A stretch of DNA of 64,000 nt from Corynebacterium sp. BD556 (lineage in GTDB: Bacteria; Actinomycetota; Actinomycetes; Mycobacteriales; Mycobacteriaceae). Below are positions 44,815 through 53,335 of the stretch, one piece after another. Below the pieces are notes generated by a model that made no database searches, was not told the origin of the DNA, and saw only the letters and a list, made by a program, of their open reading frames with translations. Numbering within the stretch: position 1 is the stretch's first letter; each line of letters starts with the position of its first letter. The position numbers and the translations under genes are program-made. The stretch is from assembly GCF_038452275.1 (NCBI RefSeq), contig NZ_CP141643.1, positions 2,108,001-2,172,000 of the forward strand. The letters are read 5' to 3'.

Positions 44815-45696
44815 ATGCTCAAGATTGGTACCCGCGGATCGAACCTGGCCATGACCCAGGCCGGGCACATGCGCGACGCAATCATGGCCACTGGTGCCGA
44901 GGCGGAGCTGAAAATTGTCAAGACCGCGGGGGACAAATCTATGGCGCCTGTTGAGCGCATCGGAGTGGGTGTTTTTACCACGGCGCTGCGCGACGCGCTT
45001 TTCGACGCCACCGTCGATGTCGCCGTCCACTCCTTCAAAGACTTGCCCACCGCGCCGGATGAGCGCGCCCACCTGATCGTGCCGAAGCGGGAGAACAACC
45101 GTGAGGCGCTCATTGCCCGCGATGGGCTCACCCTAACCCAGTTGCCTAAGGGGGCGCGCGTGGGCACCTCCGCGCCGCGCCGCGTCTCCCAACTGCGGGC
45201 GTTGCGCCCCGACCTGGACATCCGACCTCTGCGCGGCAACATCGAAACCCGCATGAGCTACGTCACCGATGGCGAACTCGACGCCGTCGTGTTGGCTTAT
45301 GCGGGCCTTTCACGCGCCGGTTACAGTGCCCACGCCACTGAGGTTTTCGACCCGGAGGTGTTCATGCCCGCCCCGGCGCAGGGCGCGCTGGCCGTGGAGT
45401 GCCGCGCCGATGATGAAACCACCCGCGCCACCATCGACCACCTCGTCGACCATGAAGCTTCCATCTGCGCGGCTGCGGAGCGCCAGATCTTGGCCACCTT
45501 GCAGGCGGGGTGCACCGCTCCGGTGGCCAGCTACGCCACCCTCGACGAGGGAGTGATCACCCTGCGCGGCGGAGTATTTGCCACCGACGGCTCCGCCCAG
45601 CTTGTCGAGGAAGCGAGCGGCACCGACCCAGTCGAGGTGGGTCGTGCGGTTGCGCGGCAGCTCTTTGAGCGCGGCGCGGCTAGATATATGAACTGA
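44815..45696 (+). CDS. hemC: Porphobilinogen deaminase
   Basis: Polymerises four porphobilinogens to hydroxymethylbilane. The 293 residues include [17 protein letters not shown] (substrate arginines), and the dipyrromethane-cofactor Cys233 in LQAGCTAPV. It follows hemA directly and is separated from hemD by 193 bases containing an inverted repeat. Confidence 0.97.
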   Translation: MLKIGTRGSNLAMTQAGHMRDAIMATGAEAELKIVKTAGDKSMAPVERIGVGVFTTALRDALFDATVDVAVHSFKDLPTAPDERAHLIVPKRENNREALIARDGLTLTQLPKGARVGTSAPRRVSQLRALRPDLDIRPLRGNIETRMSYVTDGELDAVVLAYAGLSRAGYSAHATEVFDPEVFMPAPAQGALAVECRADDETTRATIDHLVDHEASICAAAERQILATLQAGCTAPVASYATLDEGVITLRGGVFATDGSAQLVEEASGTDPVEVGRAVARQLFERGAARYMN

Positions 45697-45822
45697 CGGA
45701 TTTCGGGCAGGTTTTTGTTTCGTGGCCAGTTCACTTTAAGGTGTATCTAGCATACGGTGGACCGCCAGGTTTCAACCGGCCCTTACCGCAGTGGTGGGGC
45801 CGAACTTTCCGGCTGTCCATGT

Positions 45823-45841
45823 TCTTCCACGCCGTGGAAGA
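45823..45841. promoter_or_regulatory. Inverted repeat upstream of hemD
   Basis: TCTTCCAC-GCC-GTGGAAGA: perfect eight-base arms, three-base loop, in the hemC-hemD gap and 48 bases before hemD. No T-run follows, so a simple terminator is unlikely; an operator or an RNA hairpin in the hemD leader are both possible. Confidence 0.5.
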
Positions 45842-45889
45842 CAGTAACCCATAGATCGCCTACCTACGCCTTTAGAAAAGAACTCCTTA

Positions 45890-47590
45890 ATGACTATGCC
45901 CTCGATCACGCCCCAGCCGGGGAAAGTTATCTTTGTCGGTGCAGGCCCAGGCAACCCTGATCTGCTCACCGTCCGGGCACGTGAGGTTTTGGAATCTAAC
46001 TCTATCGCGATCATCGACCCTGCTGTTCTTGAGGGGGTTCGAAAGGTCGTGGGCTCAAAGCTTCCAGTGCCGAAGGAAAAGGTGGATGCTGCAGATCGGC
46101 ACTACGAGAAGATGTGCGCGGAGGCGAAAGCCGCCGGAGCGCGCCGGCGACCGCCCCGCCCGGCAGATCCAACCGCGGCGGCAATCGAGGAAGTCGAATT
46201 GGGTGCTGAGGGGGTCGTCGACAAGCTACGCGAAGCTCTGGCTGCCTCCGCGGCTGCCAGTGAGCGTGGCGAGGGCGGGGAAGGCCACGTGCTGCGCGTG
46301 GTCAGCGGCAACCCGCTGACCCGCGACGCCGTGCTGGAGGAGATCTCCGCCGTCGCCGCCGCCGACATCGAATTTCAGGTGGTGCCCGGCATGTCGTTGC
46401 CGTCCACGGTGCCTTCCTTCGCCGGTATCGCACTGGGTTCGACCTACACAGAAACAGATTTGGCGAACGATTCCGTGGATTGGGACCAACTCGCCGCCGC
46501 CCCGCAGCCGTTGGTATTCCAAGCACTTGAGGGGCAGTTGGAGACCATCTCCACCGAGTTGAAGGCGCGCGGATTCGCCGGATCCACACCGCTGACCGTG
46601 ACCGTTAACGGCACCACCATGCTGCAGCGCACCTTCGATGCGACGTTGGAGACGGTGGGCAAGATCGACGCAGATCTCAGCGGCGATTTGGTGGTCACCA
46701 TCGGCACTGCCGTCGACGACCGCACTAAGTACTCCTGGTGGGAAAACCGGCCGCTGTACGGTTGGCGTGTGCTTGTGCCCCGCGCGCAGTCGCAGGCCAA
46801 TGTGATGAACGCCCGTTTGACCGCCCACGGCGCCATCCCGCAGTCTGTGCCCACGATCTCTATGGAGCCGCCGCGCAACCCGGCGCAGCTTGACCGCGCC
46901 ATCAAAGGTATCGTCGAGGGCCGCTACCAGTGGGTCGTTTTCACCTCGGTCAATGCGGTAGCCGCAGTGTGGGACAAGTTCGCCCAGTTGGGTCTCGATG
47001 CCCGCGCGTTCGCCGGCGTTCACTTGGCCGCGGTTGGGGAAAAGACCGCGGAGGCGTTGCGCGCCCACGGCATGGACCCTGAGTTGCTGCCGCGCCGCAC
47101 CAAGCAAAACGCCGCCGGTGTGGTCGAGGTTTTCCCCGAGTACGTAGAGGACATCGACCCTGTCTCGCGGGTTTTGCTGCCGCGCGCCGACCTTGGCACG
47201 GACGTGTTGGTTGACGGCCTCGTGGAAAAAGGTTGGGAGGTCGACGACGTTGTCGCCTACCGTACTGTGCGCGCCGCGCCGCCGCCGCCGGAAGTGCGCG
47301 ACATGATCAAAACTGGCGGTTTCGATGCTGTGTGCTTTACCTCCGCCTCAACGGTAAGAAACCTGGTGGGCATCGCCGGCAAGCCGCACCCACGCACCAT
47401 CATCGCCTGCATTGGCCCCTTGACCGCTGCTGAGGCGCGCGAACAGGGCCTGCGCGTCGACGTGGTGCCTGAGGTTGCGGATGTGCCTTCGCTTGTCGAC
47501 GCCCTCGCGGCCCATGTCGCCTCCCTGCGCGCCGCCGGCCAACTGCCGCCACCGCGCAAGAAGCGCCGAACCCGACGCAAATCGAGCTAA
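45890..47590 (+). CDS. hemD: Uroporphyrinogen-III synthase with N-terminal SUMT-like domain
   Basis: A 566-residue protein. Residues 282-540 are the HemD domain closing hydroxymethylbilane to uroporphyrinogen III (GWRVLVPRAQSQA, VFTSVNAV, VGEKTAEAL, VCFTSASTVRN). Residues 8-265 have the fold of uroporphyrinogen methyltransferase: VIFVGAGPGNPDLLTVRA is close to the SAM motif, and VVPGMSLPSTVPSFAGIAL to the third motif. The second motif, normally LKGGDPFVFGRG, is RVVSGNPLTRDA, so methyl transfer is doubtful. The tail is basic (KKRRTRRKSS). Two ATGs (45890, 45896) are possible. Confidence 0.92.
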   Translation: MTMPSITPQPGKVIFVGAGPGNPDLLTVRAREVLESNSIAIIDPAVLEGVRKVVGSKLPVPKEKVDAADRHYEKMCAEAKAAGARRRPPRPADPTAAAIEEVELGAEGVVDKLREALAASAAASERGEGGEGHVLRVVSGNPLTRDAVLEEISAVAAADIEFQVVPGMSLPSTVPSFAGIALGSTYTETDLANDSVDWDQLAAAPQPLVFQALEGQLETISTELKARGFAGSTPLTVTVNGTTMLQRTFDATLETVGKIDADLSGDLVVTIGTAVDDRTKYSWWENRPLYGWRVLVPRAQSQANVMNARLTAHGAIPQSVPTISMEPPRNPAQLDRAIKGIVEGRYQWVVFTSVNAVAAVWDKFAQLGLDARAFAGVHLAAVGEKTAEALRAHGMDPELLPRRTKQNAAGVVEVFPEYVEDIDPVSRVLLPRADLGTDVLVDGLVEKGWEVDDVVAYRTVRAAPPPPEVRDMIKTGGFDAVCFTSASTVRNLVGIAGKPHPRTIIACIGPLTAAEAREQGLRVDVVPEVADVPSLVDALAAHVASLRAAGQLPPPRKKRRTRRKSS

Positions 47591-47594
47591 GTCC

Positions 47595-47600
47595 TAGGAT
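47595..47600 (+). promoter_or_regulatory. Candidate -10 box for leaderless hemB
   Basis: TAGGAT is followed by six bases and the GTG start at 47607, with no ribosome site. It would let hemB and the downstream membrane genes be transcribed separately from hemD. Confidence 0.45.
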
Positions 47601-47606
47601 GGGGCC

Positions 47607-48608
47607 GTGTCTTTCTACGATATTTCCCGCCGTCCCCGGCGTCTGCGCCGCAGCCTTGCGATGCGTGAGCTTGTGTCGCAGACGCGCCTTCACCCCTCCG
47701 ACCTGATTTTGCCGCTGTTCGTGGCGGACGGGCTCGATGACAAACGTGAGATCGCCTCGATGCCTGGTCAGTACCAGCACACCATTGAGACGCTCAAGGC
47801 GATCGGGCACGAAGCGCTTGAGGCCGGGGTGCGCTGCGTTGACCTGTTCGGTGTGCCCTTGGAGGAGGACAAAGACGCCGAGGGCAGCGCCGGTTTGCGC
47901 GAGGACGGTATTCTCAACCGCGCGCTGCGCGAGATGCGCGCCGAGTTCGGAGACGACCTTGTGATCATGGCCGACACCTGCCTAGACGAGTTCACAGACC
48001 ATGGGCACTGCGGTGTCGAGGGCGTGGACAAGTACGGCAATCACGTTGTGCTCAACGACGCCACTGTGGACCTTTACGCGAAAATGGCTCTCGCCCAAGC
48101 TGAGGCAGGTGCCCACATTGTCAGCCCGTCCGGCATGATGGACGGCCAGGTCGCCGTCATCCGCGCCGCCCTCGACGAAGCGGGCTGGTACGACGTGGCG
48201 ATCATGGCGTATTCGGCGAAGTACGCCTCCGCTTTCTACGGTCCTTTCCGCGACGCTGTGGGTTCTTCGCTCACCGGTGATCGCCGCACCTACCAGCAGG
48301 ACCCGGCCAATGCGCGCGAATCTTTGTTGGAGGTGCAACTAGACATTGAAGAAGGCGCCGACATGGTCATGGTCAAACCGGCCATGCCCTACCTTGATGT
48401 GCTCGCTGAGGTTGCTACGTCCTCTCCGGTTCCGGTGGCCGCCTACCAAGTCTCCGGCGAGTACGCGATGTTGCACGCGGCGGCGCGCAACGGTTGGTTG
48501 GAGCTTGAGCGCACGATGATGGAGTCGCTGACCTCCATCAAACGCGCCGGCGCCGACCAGATCCTTACCTACTTCGCCATTGACGCGGCAAAGGCGCTCC
48601 ATGGCTAG
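47607..48608 (+). CDS. hemB: Porphobilinogen synthase (delta-aminolevulinate dehydratase)
   Basis: Condenses two 5-aminolevulinates. The 333 residues show the metal loop DTCLDEFTDHGHCG, where one of the zinc cysteines of the three-Cys type is Asp; AYSAKYASAFYGPF and MVMVKPAMPYLD hold the two active-site lysines. GTG start 16 bases after hemD. Its last eight bases overlap the next gene's start. Confidence 0.97.
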   Translation: MSFYDISRRPRRLRRSLAMRELVSQTRLHPSDLILPLFVADGLDDKREIASMPGQYQHTIETLKAIGHEALEAGVRCVDLFGVPLEEDKDAEGSAGLREDGILNRALREMRAEFGDDLVIMADTCLDEFTDHGHCGVEGVDKYGNHVVLNDATVDLYAKMALAQAEAGAHIVSPSGMMDGQVAVIRAALDEAGWYDVAIMAYSAKYASAFYGPFRDAVGSSLTGDRRTYQQDPANARESLLEVQLDIEEGADMVMVKPAMPYLDVLAEVATSSPVPVAAYQVSGEYAMLHAAARNGWLELERTMMESLTSIKRAGADQILTYFAIDAAKALHG

Positions 48609-49179
48609 CATCCCGCCACTGACACCCGGCAAACACAGTCACTCCACCCCCGTCGCAGGAGCTGAAGGGTCAGAGAAAAAGCGCCCGGAGGTTTTGCGTC
48701 TGTTTCTGGCGTGCTCGACGGTGATGCTTGGGGCGGAGTTAATCCACCAGATTTTCGGTGTCGCCGCACTGCTTGTTGACCCGAGCGCCCTTCGTGAAAG
48801 CGCGCTTGAGGCTGCGCGTCGCAGCGGGGAGCAAGTCAGCGACACGATGGTCAACCTGTCTGTCTATACGTCGGTTGCGATGATGCTGGGTTTCCAGCTC
48901 CTCATCATTGGATTGCTTTCTTTCGCGGTACGTGCAGTGTCGCGCCGCAGCGGGTGGGCTGACAAAGCGCTGCGCCTTTTGCAGTTCTTCTCCGGGTTTT
49001 TTGCCCTGCGTATTCTGTTTTTGTTTGTGCTCACTCCGGAGTCCGCGGCGGTGCCGGTGGCTCTGCTTGCCGCCGACGGCGTCACCCAAATTATCGCGGG
49101 TGCCGCGGGAGCCTGCGCCTTCGTTTACTCTATGCGGGACGAGGTGCAAAAATTCGTGCATGCACCCAGCGAAAGATAG
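48601..49179 (+). CDS. Membrane protein in the heme operon (192 residues)
   Basis: Four predicted helices (about 30-58, 88-112, 123-142 and 147-168) with short polar ends and no recognised motif. ATG 48601 lies inside the hemB stop region, so translation is probably coupled. It is followed after 11 bases by a second small membrane protein and then by the degenerate P-type ATPase. Function unknown; placement argues for a link to heme or metal handling. Confidence 0.82.
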   Translation: MASIPPLTPGKHSHSTPVAGAEGSEKKRPEVLRLFLACSTVMLGAELIHQIFGVAALLVDPSALRESALEAARRSGEQVSDTMVNLSVYTSVAMMLGFQLLIIGLLSFAVRAVSRRSGWADKALRLLQFFSGFFALRILFLFVLTPESAAVPVALLAADGVTQIIAGAAGACAFVYSMRDEVQKFVHAPSER

Positions 49180-49190
49180 GTGGATCAACG

Positions 49191-49682
49191 ATGGCCGGGA
49201 TGTTTCCTACGATGGTCGGGGACCCCAACGACCCGAACCGGCGCTACGATCCGGAGGTCAGCGGGACGTGGCCTGCTGCGCTGCGAAACGGTTTCCGCCT
49301 CGCGCTAGTCGCCTCCGTGCTGATGCTTCTTACCGCTATGGTGGCGCTCTCTGCTGGATTTCCTCTCGGGGCCGATGAGGCTTTTCGAGCCCCGTTCATG
49401 CGCAACATGCGCTTCGTGGCCTTCGGCAATATCGTCCTTGCGCTCGGCTTAGTTGCGTGCGCGGCTCAGCTTCAACAAGGCTCTCGCGCTGCCCGACGCG
49501 CCATGGCTGGCTGTGCCGCCGCCAGTATCTTCCTCAACTTGGCAGGCTTCGCGCTGAAGGTGACTAGCTGGGCGTCTTTCCTCATCGCGATCCTGCTTGC
49601 GGTGGCCATGTGGCTTGTGTTTCGGCCGGTCGCCAACGGCTACTTCGACGAGCGCCATTCGCTGTGGAGGGGGGTGTCCTAG
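49191..49682 (+). CDS. Membrane protein in the heme operon (163 residues)
   Basis: Starts with a soluble Asp/Pro/Asn-rich stretch (1-30), then four helices (about 33-55, 72-92, 101-120 and 124-143), ending in a charged tail. No family recognised. It ends three bases before the P-type ATPase homologue, indicating one transcription unit and perhaps one complex. Confidence 0.8.
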   Translation: MAGMFPTMVGDPNDPNRRYDPEVSGTWPAALRNGFRLALVASVLMLLTAMVALSAGFPLGADEAFRAPFMRNMRFVAFGNIVLALGLVACAAQLQQGSRAARRAMAGCAAASIFLNLAGFALKVTSWASFLIAILLAVAMWLVFRPVANGYFDERHSLWRGVS

Positions 49683-49685
49683 CCC

Positions 49686-52244
49686 GTGCCGAACAACGAT
49701 CTCGACGACTACATAGATGCGGCTCGCACAGCCGCCCTTGACGCAGGCTTCGACCCCGACACCCCGCACGAAGACACCCGGTCCTCCTTCCGGCCCCACA
49801 CGGCTTACGCCTTTGAACTCAGCGGGCTGACGGATGCGCCGCAACTTAAAGACATTGAAGATGCCCTGGGGCGCATCAACGGGGTCAGGGCGCGTTTGGT
49901 CTATCAGACCGCCACCGCCTGGGTGACCACCTCGGAGGACGTCAACTTAGAAAAAATTATCGAAGTTATCGAAAGCTTCGGTGTCAAAGCCCGCATGACA
50001 GATTCGACGCTGCGTCGCCGCGCCATCGGCCGCCGCGCCGCCGAGCACCCCATGCCGCGCCGCGGCACTCGCGGCATGACCGGCAAGATGCGCCGCCAAC
50101 GCCGCGACGAAGAAGCCAACTTGGTGCGCGAGCGCGCCTCCGGCTTTTTGCGCGGAGAGCCGCGTCGAAACAACAGCGCCCACATAGACGTTTTGTTTAC
50201 CGCCCGCGACATGGTTACCCCGCTGCGCATGTGGGTGGCCATCCTCATTACCGCCCCCGTGCTGGCGATGAGTTACCTGCCGCAACTCCAATTCGACGGT
50301 TGGCAGTGGGTAACCCTGGCCCTTGCTACCCCCGTCGCGTTGTGGTGCGCGTTTCCTTTCCACCGGGCTATGGCTGGCGGCGTGCGCCGCGGCATGTCCG
50401 CCCTCGACGGCGCCAGTTCAATCGCCATTATCGCCTCGTACCTGTGGTCGCTGATCGCTTTGGTATTTACCTCCACCGGGCACATCGGCTGGCATTCGCC
50501 GGGCGGGTGGTTGTCTGCCCACCGCACCGACGGCATGGAGTTATTTTTCGACGTCGTGTGCGGTGTCACGGCGATGCTGCTGGTGGGCCGCCACAACTCC
50601 ACCCGGGTACGCTCCTACTTCCTGCAAGACATGGAGACTTTGCGCACCGGCCCGGACCACGAGTACACGGTGATCCGGCGTCGCCCCGGGGAAAAACCCG
50701 CCACGGAGAAGTTGCGGGCCCCGGAGATCAATCGTGGCTATGACGTCAAATTGGGCCCCGGCGAAATCATCCCGGTTGACGGCGATGTCGTGGGCGGGTC
50801 TTGTGAACTTGAGCGTCCGCTCATTGATGCCCGCGAACCCCTCGAAGCCAAAGTGGGTACCCGCGTTTACGCCGGCACAGTGATTAAAAGCGGCAGCATC
50901 AAGGTGCGTGTGGTGCGAACCGGCCACGCCACCCGCTGGGCGGCTGTGCAGTCGTGGGTTGAGGACGCCTCCCGGCGCGAAAACATGGCAACGATGCTGT
51001 CGACTCGCACCGCAGGCATGCTCATTCCCGCCGCCTACTTCATTGCCGTTTCTGATTTCGGCCTGTGGTTTCTCATCACCGGAAACTACAACATTGCTTT
51101 CGCCACCGCGATGTCCATACTCGCGGTGGTTGCGCCGGTTGCCCTGGCGATTTCCCCCGCCGTGGCGATTCGCCTCGGCATTGAGGCTGCGGCACGCAAC
51201 GGCATTTTGCTTCGCGACGGCGAAACCTTCCGCGGCTTAGAAAACGCCGACACGGTCGTCTTTAACCGGGTGGGCACGCTCGTCACCCCGCAGATGATGG
51301 TGGAAACTGTCACCGCCGAACACGGCGAGGACCCAGATTTGGTGCTGCGCATCGCCGCGGCACTGTCCATGGAATCCCAACACCCCATGTCTAAGGCCCT
51401 GGTTAAAGCGGCGCGTGAGTCCCGCGACAAACGGGCCAAGGATAGTTCGATGCCGGCCTGGATTGAGCTGAGCAACAACGAGATCACCTCCGACGGGGAC
51501 GTTAAGGGCCGCCTCACCCTCACCTACGAAAACGGTTCCGAAGGGGAAGAACACACAGAATCTTTCGACGCGAAGCTGTGGCGCCCCACCAACCTGTCGC
51601 GGCTGCACGGTCGTCTGGCCATCGCGGCGACCTCCGGCGGTGCGCCCGTCGTGGTGCGGTGGAAAGGTAAAGACCGCGGCGTGATCACCCTCTACGACCC
51701 TGCCAAACCCGACGCCATTGAAGCTGTGGAACGTCTAGAGGACATGGGCCTGGAAACGGTCATGCTCACCCGTGACACCTACCCTGTCGCCCGCCGCTTC
51801 GCTGACTTCCTCGGTGTGTCCAATGTGCTCGCCGGTATTCCCTCACCCAGCAAACCCATCGCGTTGCGCGCCCTTCGCAGCCAGGGAGCCACCGTCGTGA
51901 TGGTGGGGGATCACACGATCGTCGACACCCTGCGAAGCGCGGACGTGGGCATCCTTTATGTCACGGAAGAATCGGTCAATGCGCGCCTGGGCAAAATGGA
52001 GCAGTGTGCGGAGGTCGTGCTGCTGCGCAATGACGTTACCGCTGTGCCTCAGCTCATTGAGTTGGCGCGCCGGGTCAGCGGCATCATCGACACCAACATG
52101 TTCTTCGCCTGGGCGTATAACTGCGTGGCTATCATCCTCGCTGTCGTCGGTGTCCTGCCGCCCGTCGGCGCGACATTGCTCATGCTGGGCAGCTCCATGT
52201 TTATCGAGCTGCGCTCCGCCCGCGCCCGCCGTTTCCCCACTTAG
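49686..52244 (+). CDS. P1B-type ATPase homologue with catalytic motifs replaced (pseudo-ATPase)
   Basis: An 852-residue protein with the layout of a heavy-metal P-type ATPase: HMA-like N domain (40-105), membrane helices near 182-200, 208-224, 245-262, 285-300, 442-462, 468-492, 806-824 and 828-842, an actuator region (355-410), and a P/N domain (515-800). Key motifs are altered. DKTGT is NRVGT (527-531, Asn at the phosphorylated Asp), TGE is IDA (380-382), CPC is APV (483-485), TGD is TRD, GDGxND is GDHTIVD (741-747), and the HMA CxxC is absent. The HP motif (566-567) remains. The frame is full length and open, so it is not decaying. It cannot cycle as a normal pump. GTG start; between hemB and hemE. 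Confidence 0.9.
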   Translation: MPNNDLDDYIDAARTAALDAGFDPDTPHEDTRSSFRPHTAYAFELSGLTDAPQLKDIEDALGRINGVRARLVYQTATAWVTTSEDVNLEKIIEVIESFGVKARMTDSTLRRRAIGRRAAEHPMPRRGTRGMTGKMRRQRRDEEANLVRERASGFLRGEPRRNNSAHIDVLFTARDMVTPLRMWVAILITAPVLAMSYLPQLQFDGWQWVTLALATPVALWCAFPFHRAMAGGVRRGMSALDGASSIAIIASYLWSLIALVFTSTGHIGWHSPGGWLSAHRTDGMELFFDVVCGVTAMLLVGRHNSTRVRSYFLQDMETLRTGPDHEYTVIRRRPGEKPATEKLRAPEINRGYDVKLGPGEIIPVDGDVVGGSCELERPLIDAREPLEAKVGTRVYAGTVIKSGSIKVRVVRTGHATRWAAVQSWVEDASRRENMATMLSTRTAGMLIPAAYFIAVSDFGLWFLITGNYNIAFATAMSILAVVAPVALAISPAVAIRLGIEAAARNGILLRDGETFRGLENADTVVFNRVGTLVTPQMMVETVTAEHGEDPDLVLRIAAALSMESQHPMSKALVKAARESRDKRAKDSSMPAWIELSNNEITSDGDVKGRLTLTYENGSEGEEHTESFDAKLWRPTNLSRLHGRLAIAATSGGAPVVVRWKGKDRGVITLYDPAKPDAIEAVERLEDMGLETVMLTRDTYPVARRFADFLGVSNVLAGIPSPSKPIALRALRSQGATVVMVGDHTIVDTLRSADVGILYVTEESVNARLGKMEQCAEVVLLRNDVTAVPQLIELARRVSGIIDTNMFFAWAYNCVAIILAVVGVLPPVGATLLMLGSSMFIELRSARARRFPT

Positions 52245-52282
52245 ATTCACTCTTTTCGGGGGCGTCGGTAGTGTAGGCGAGT

Positions 52283-53335
52283 ATGACCAAACGCGTGTTG
52301 AACCAGGCCCCCTTCATCGAAGCAGCAATGGGGCGAGTCCCCGAACGCACCCCGGTGTGGTTCATGCGCCAAGCCGGGCGTTCGCTGCCCGAGTACCGCT
52401 CGGTCCGCGAAGGCATCCCCATGCTCGACTCCTGCTTCATGCCGGAGCTGCTCGCGGAAATCACGATGCAGCCTGTGCGCCGCCACGATATGGACGCGGC
52501 GATCCTCTTTTCTGACATCGTCGTCCCGCTTAAAGCGGCGGGCGTCGACGTGGAAATAGTGCCCGGGCGCGGCCCGGTGATGGCGGAGGCGATCCGTTCG
52601 CAACAAGATGTAGACAAGCTGCCCATTCTTGAGCACACCGTCGACGAAGTTGCGCAGGGTATCAGGATCATCACCGATGAGTTGACGGAGAAACAGGCGC
52701 TGATCGGCTTTGTCGGCGCGCCGTTTACCCTGGCCAGTTACCTGATTGAGGGAGGGCCCAGCAAAAACCACGAAAAGACAAAAGCCATGATGCACGGCGA
52801 GCCGCAACTGTGGCACCGGCTCATGCGCCGGCTCGTGCCCACCATCACTGCCTTTTTGCGCACGCAGGTCGACGCCGGGATCGACGCCATGCAACTTTTC
52901 GATTCCTGGGCTGGTTTTCTCACCGAAGCTGACTACCGCGAACACGTCTTGCCCTACTCGGTGGAAATCCTCGGCACTGTCGCCGGCGAAATCCCGCGCA
53001 TCCATTTCGGGGTGGCTACCGGCGAATTGCTCGGCGCCATGAGCGAAGCCGGCAGTGAAATTATGGGTGTGGACTGGAGGGTGCCGCTCGATACCGCTGC
53101 GAAACGCTTCGCGTCCCCGCGGGTTGTGCAGGGCAACCTTGACCCCGCGATGATTTTCGCAGGCCCCGACGTGGTGCGCTGCGAAGTCGCACGCATTAAG
53201 GCTGAGGCGCGCCGGGCCATCGAAGCTGGCGACGCCACAGGCCATATCTTCAACCTCGGCCACGGTGTGCTGCCCACCACCGACGCCGAAGCGATCACCG
53301 AAGCCGTCCGCATCATCCACCAGGAGAGCAATTAA
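52283..53335 (+). CDS. hemE: Uroporphyrinogen decarboxylase
   Basis: Converts uroporphyrinogen III to coproporphyrinogen III. The 350 residues show PVWFMRQAGRSLPEYR (substrate arginines), ILFSDIVVP with the catalytic Asp region, GAPFTLASYLIEGG and LGHGVLP near the C terminus. ATG 52283; TAGTGT eight bases upstream hints at a leaderless transcript. The stop directly precedes hemY. Confidence 0.97.
   Translation: MTKRVLNQAPFIEAAMGRVPERTPVWFMRQAGRSLPEYRSVREGIPMLDSCFMPELLAEITMQPVRRHDMDAAILFSDIVVPLKAAGVDVEIVPGRGPVMAEAIRSQQDVDKLPILEHTVDEVAQGIRIITDELTEKQALIGFVGAPFTLASYLIEGGPSKNHEKTKAMMHGEPQLWHRLMRRLVPTITAFLRTQVDAGIDAMQLFDSWAGFLTEADYREHVLPYSVEILGTVAGEIPRIHFGVATGELLGAMSEAGSEIMGVDWRVPLDTAAKRFASPRVVQGNLDPAMIFAGPDVVRCEVARIKAEARRAIEAGDATGHIFNLGHGVLPTTDAEAITEAVRIIHQESN

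Noticed and set aside
49686..52244. Annotating the P-type ATPase homologue as a copper or cation exporter
   Set aside because: The phosphorylated Asp, TGE, CPC and metal-binding CxxC are all replaced, so the usual function cannot be claimed.
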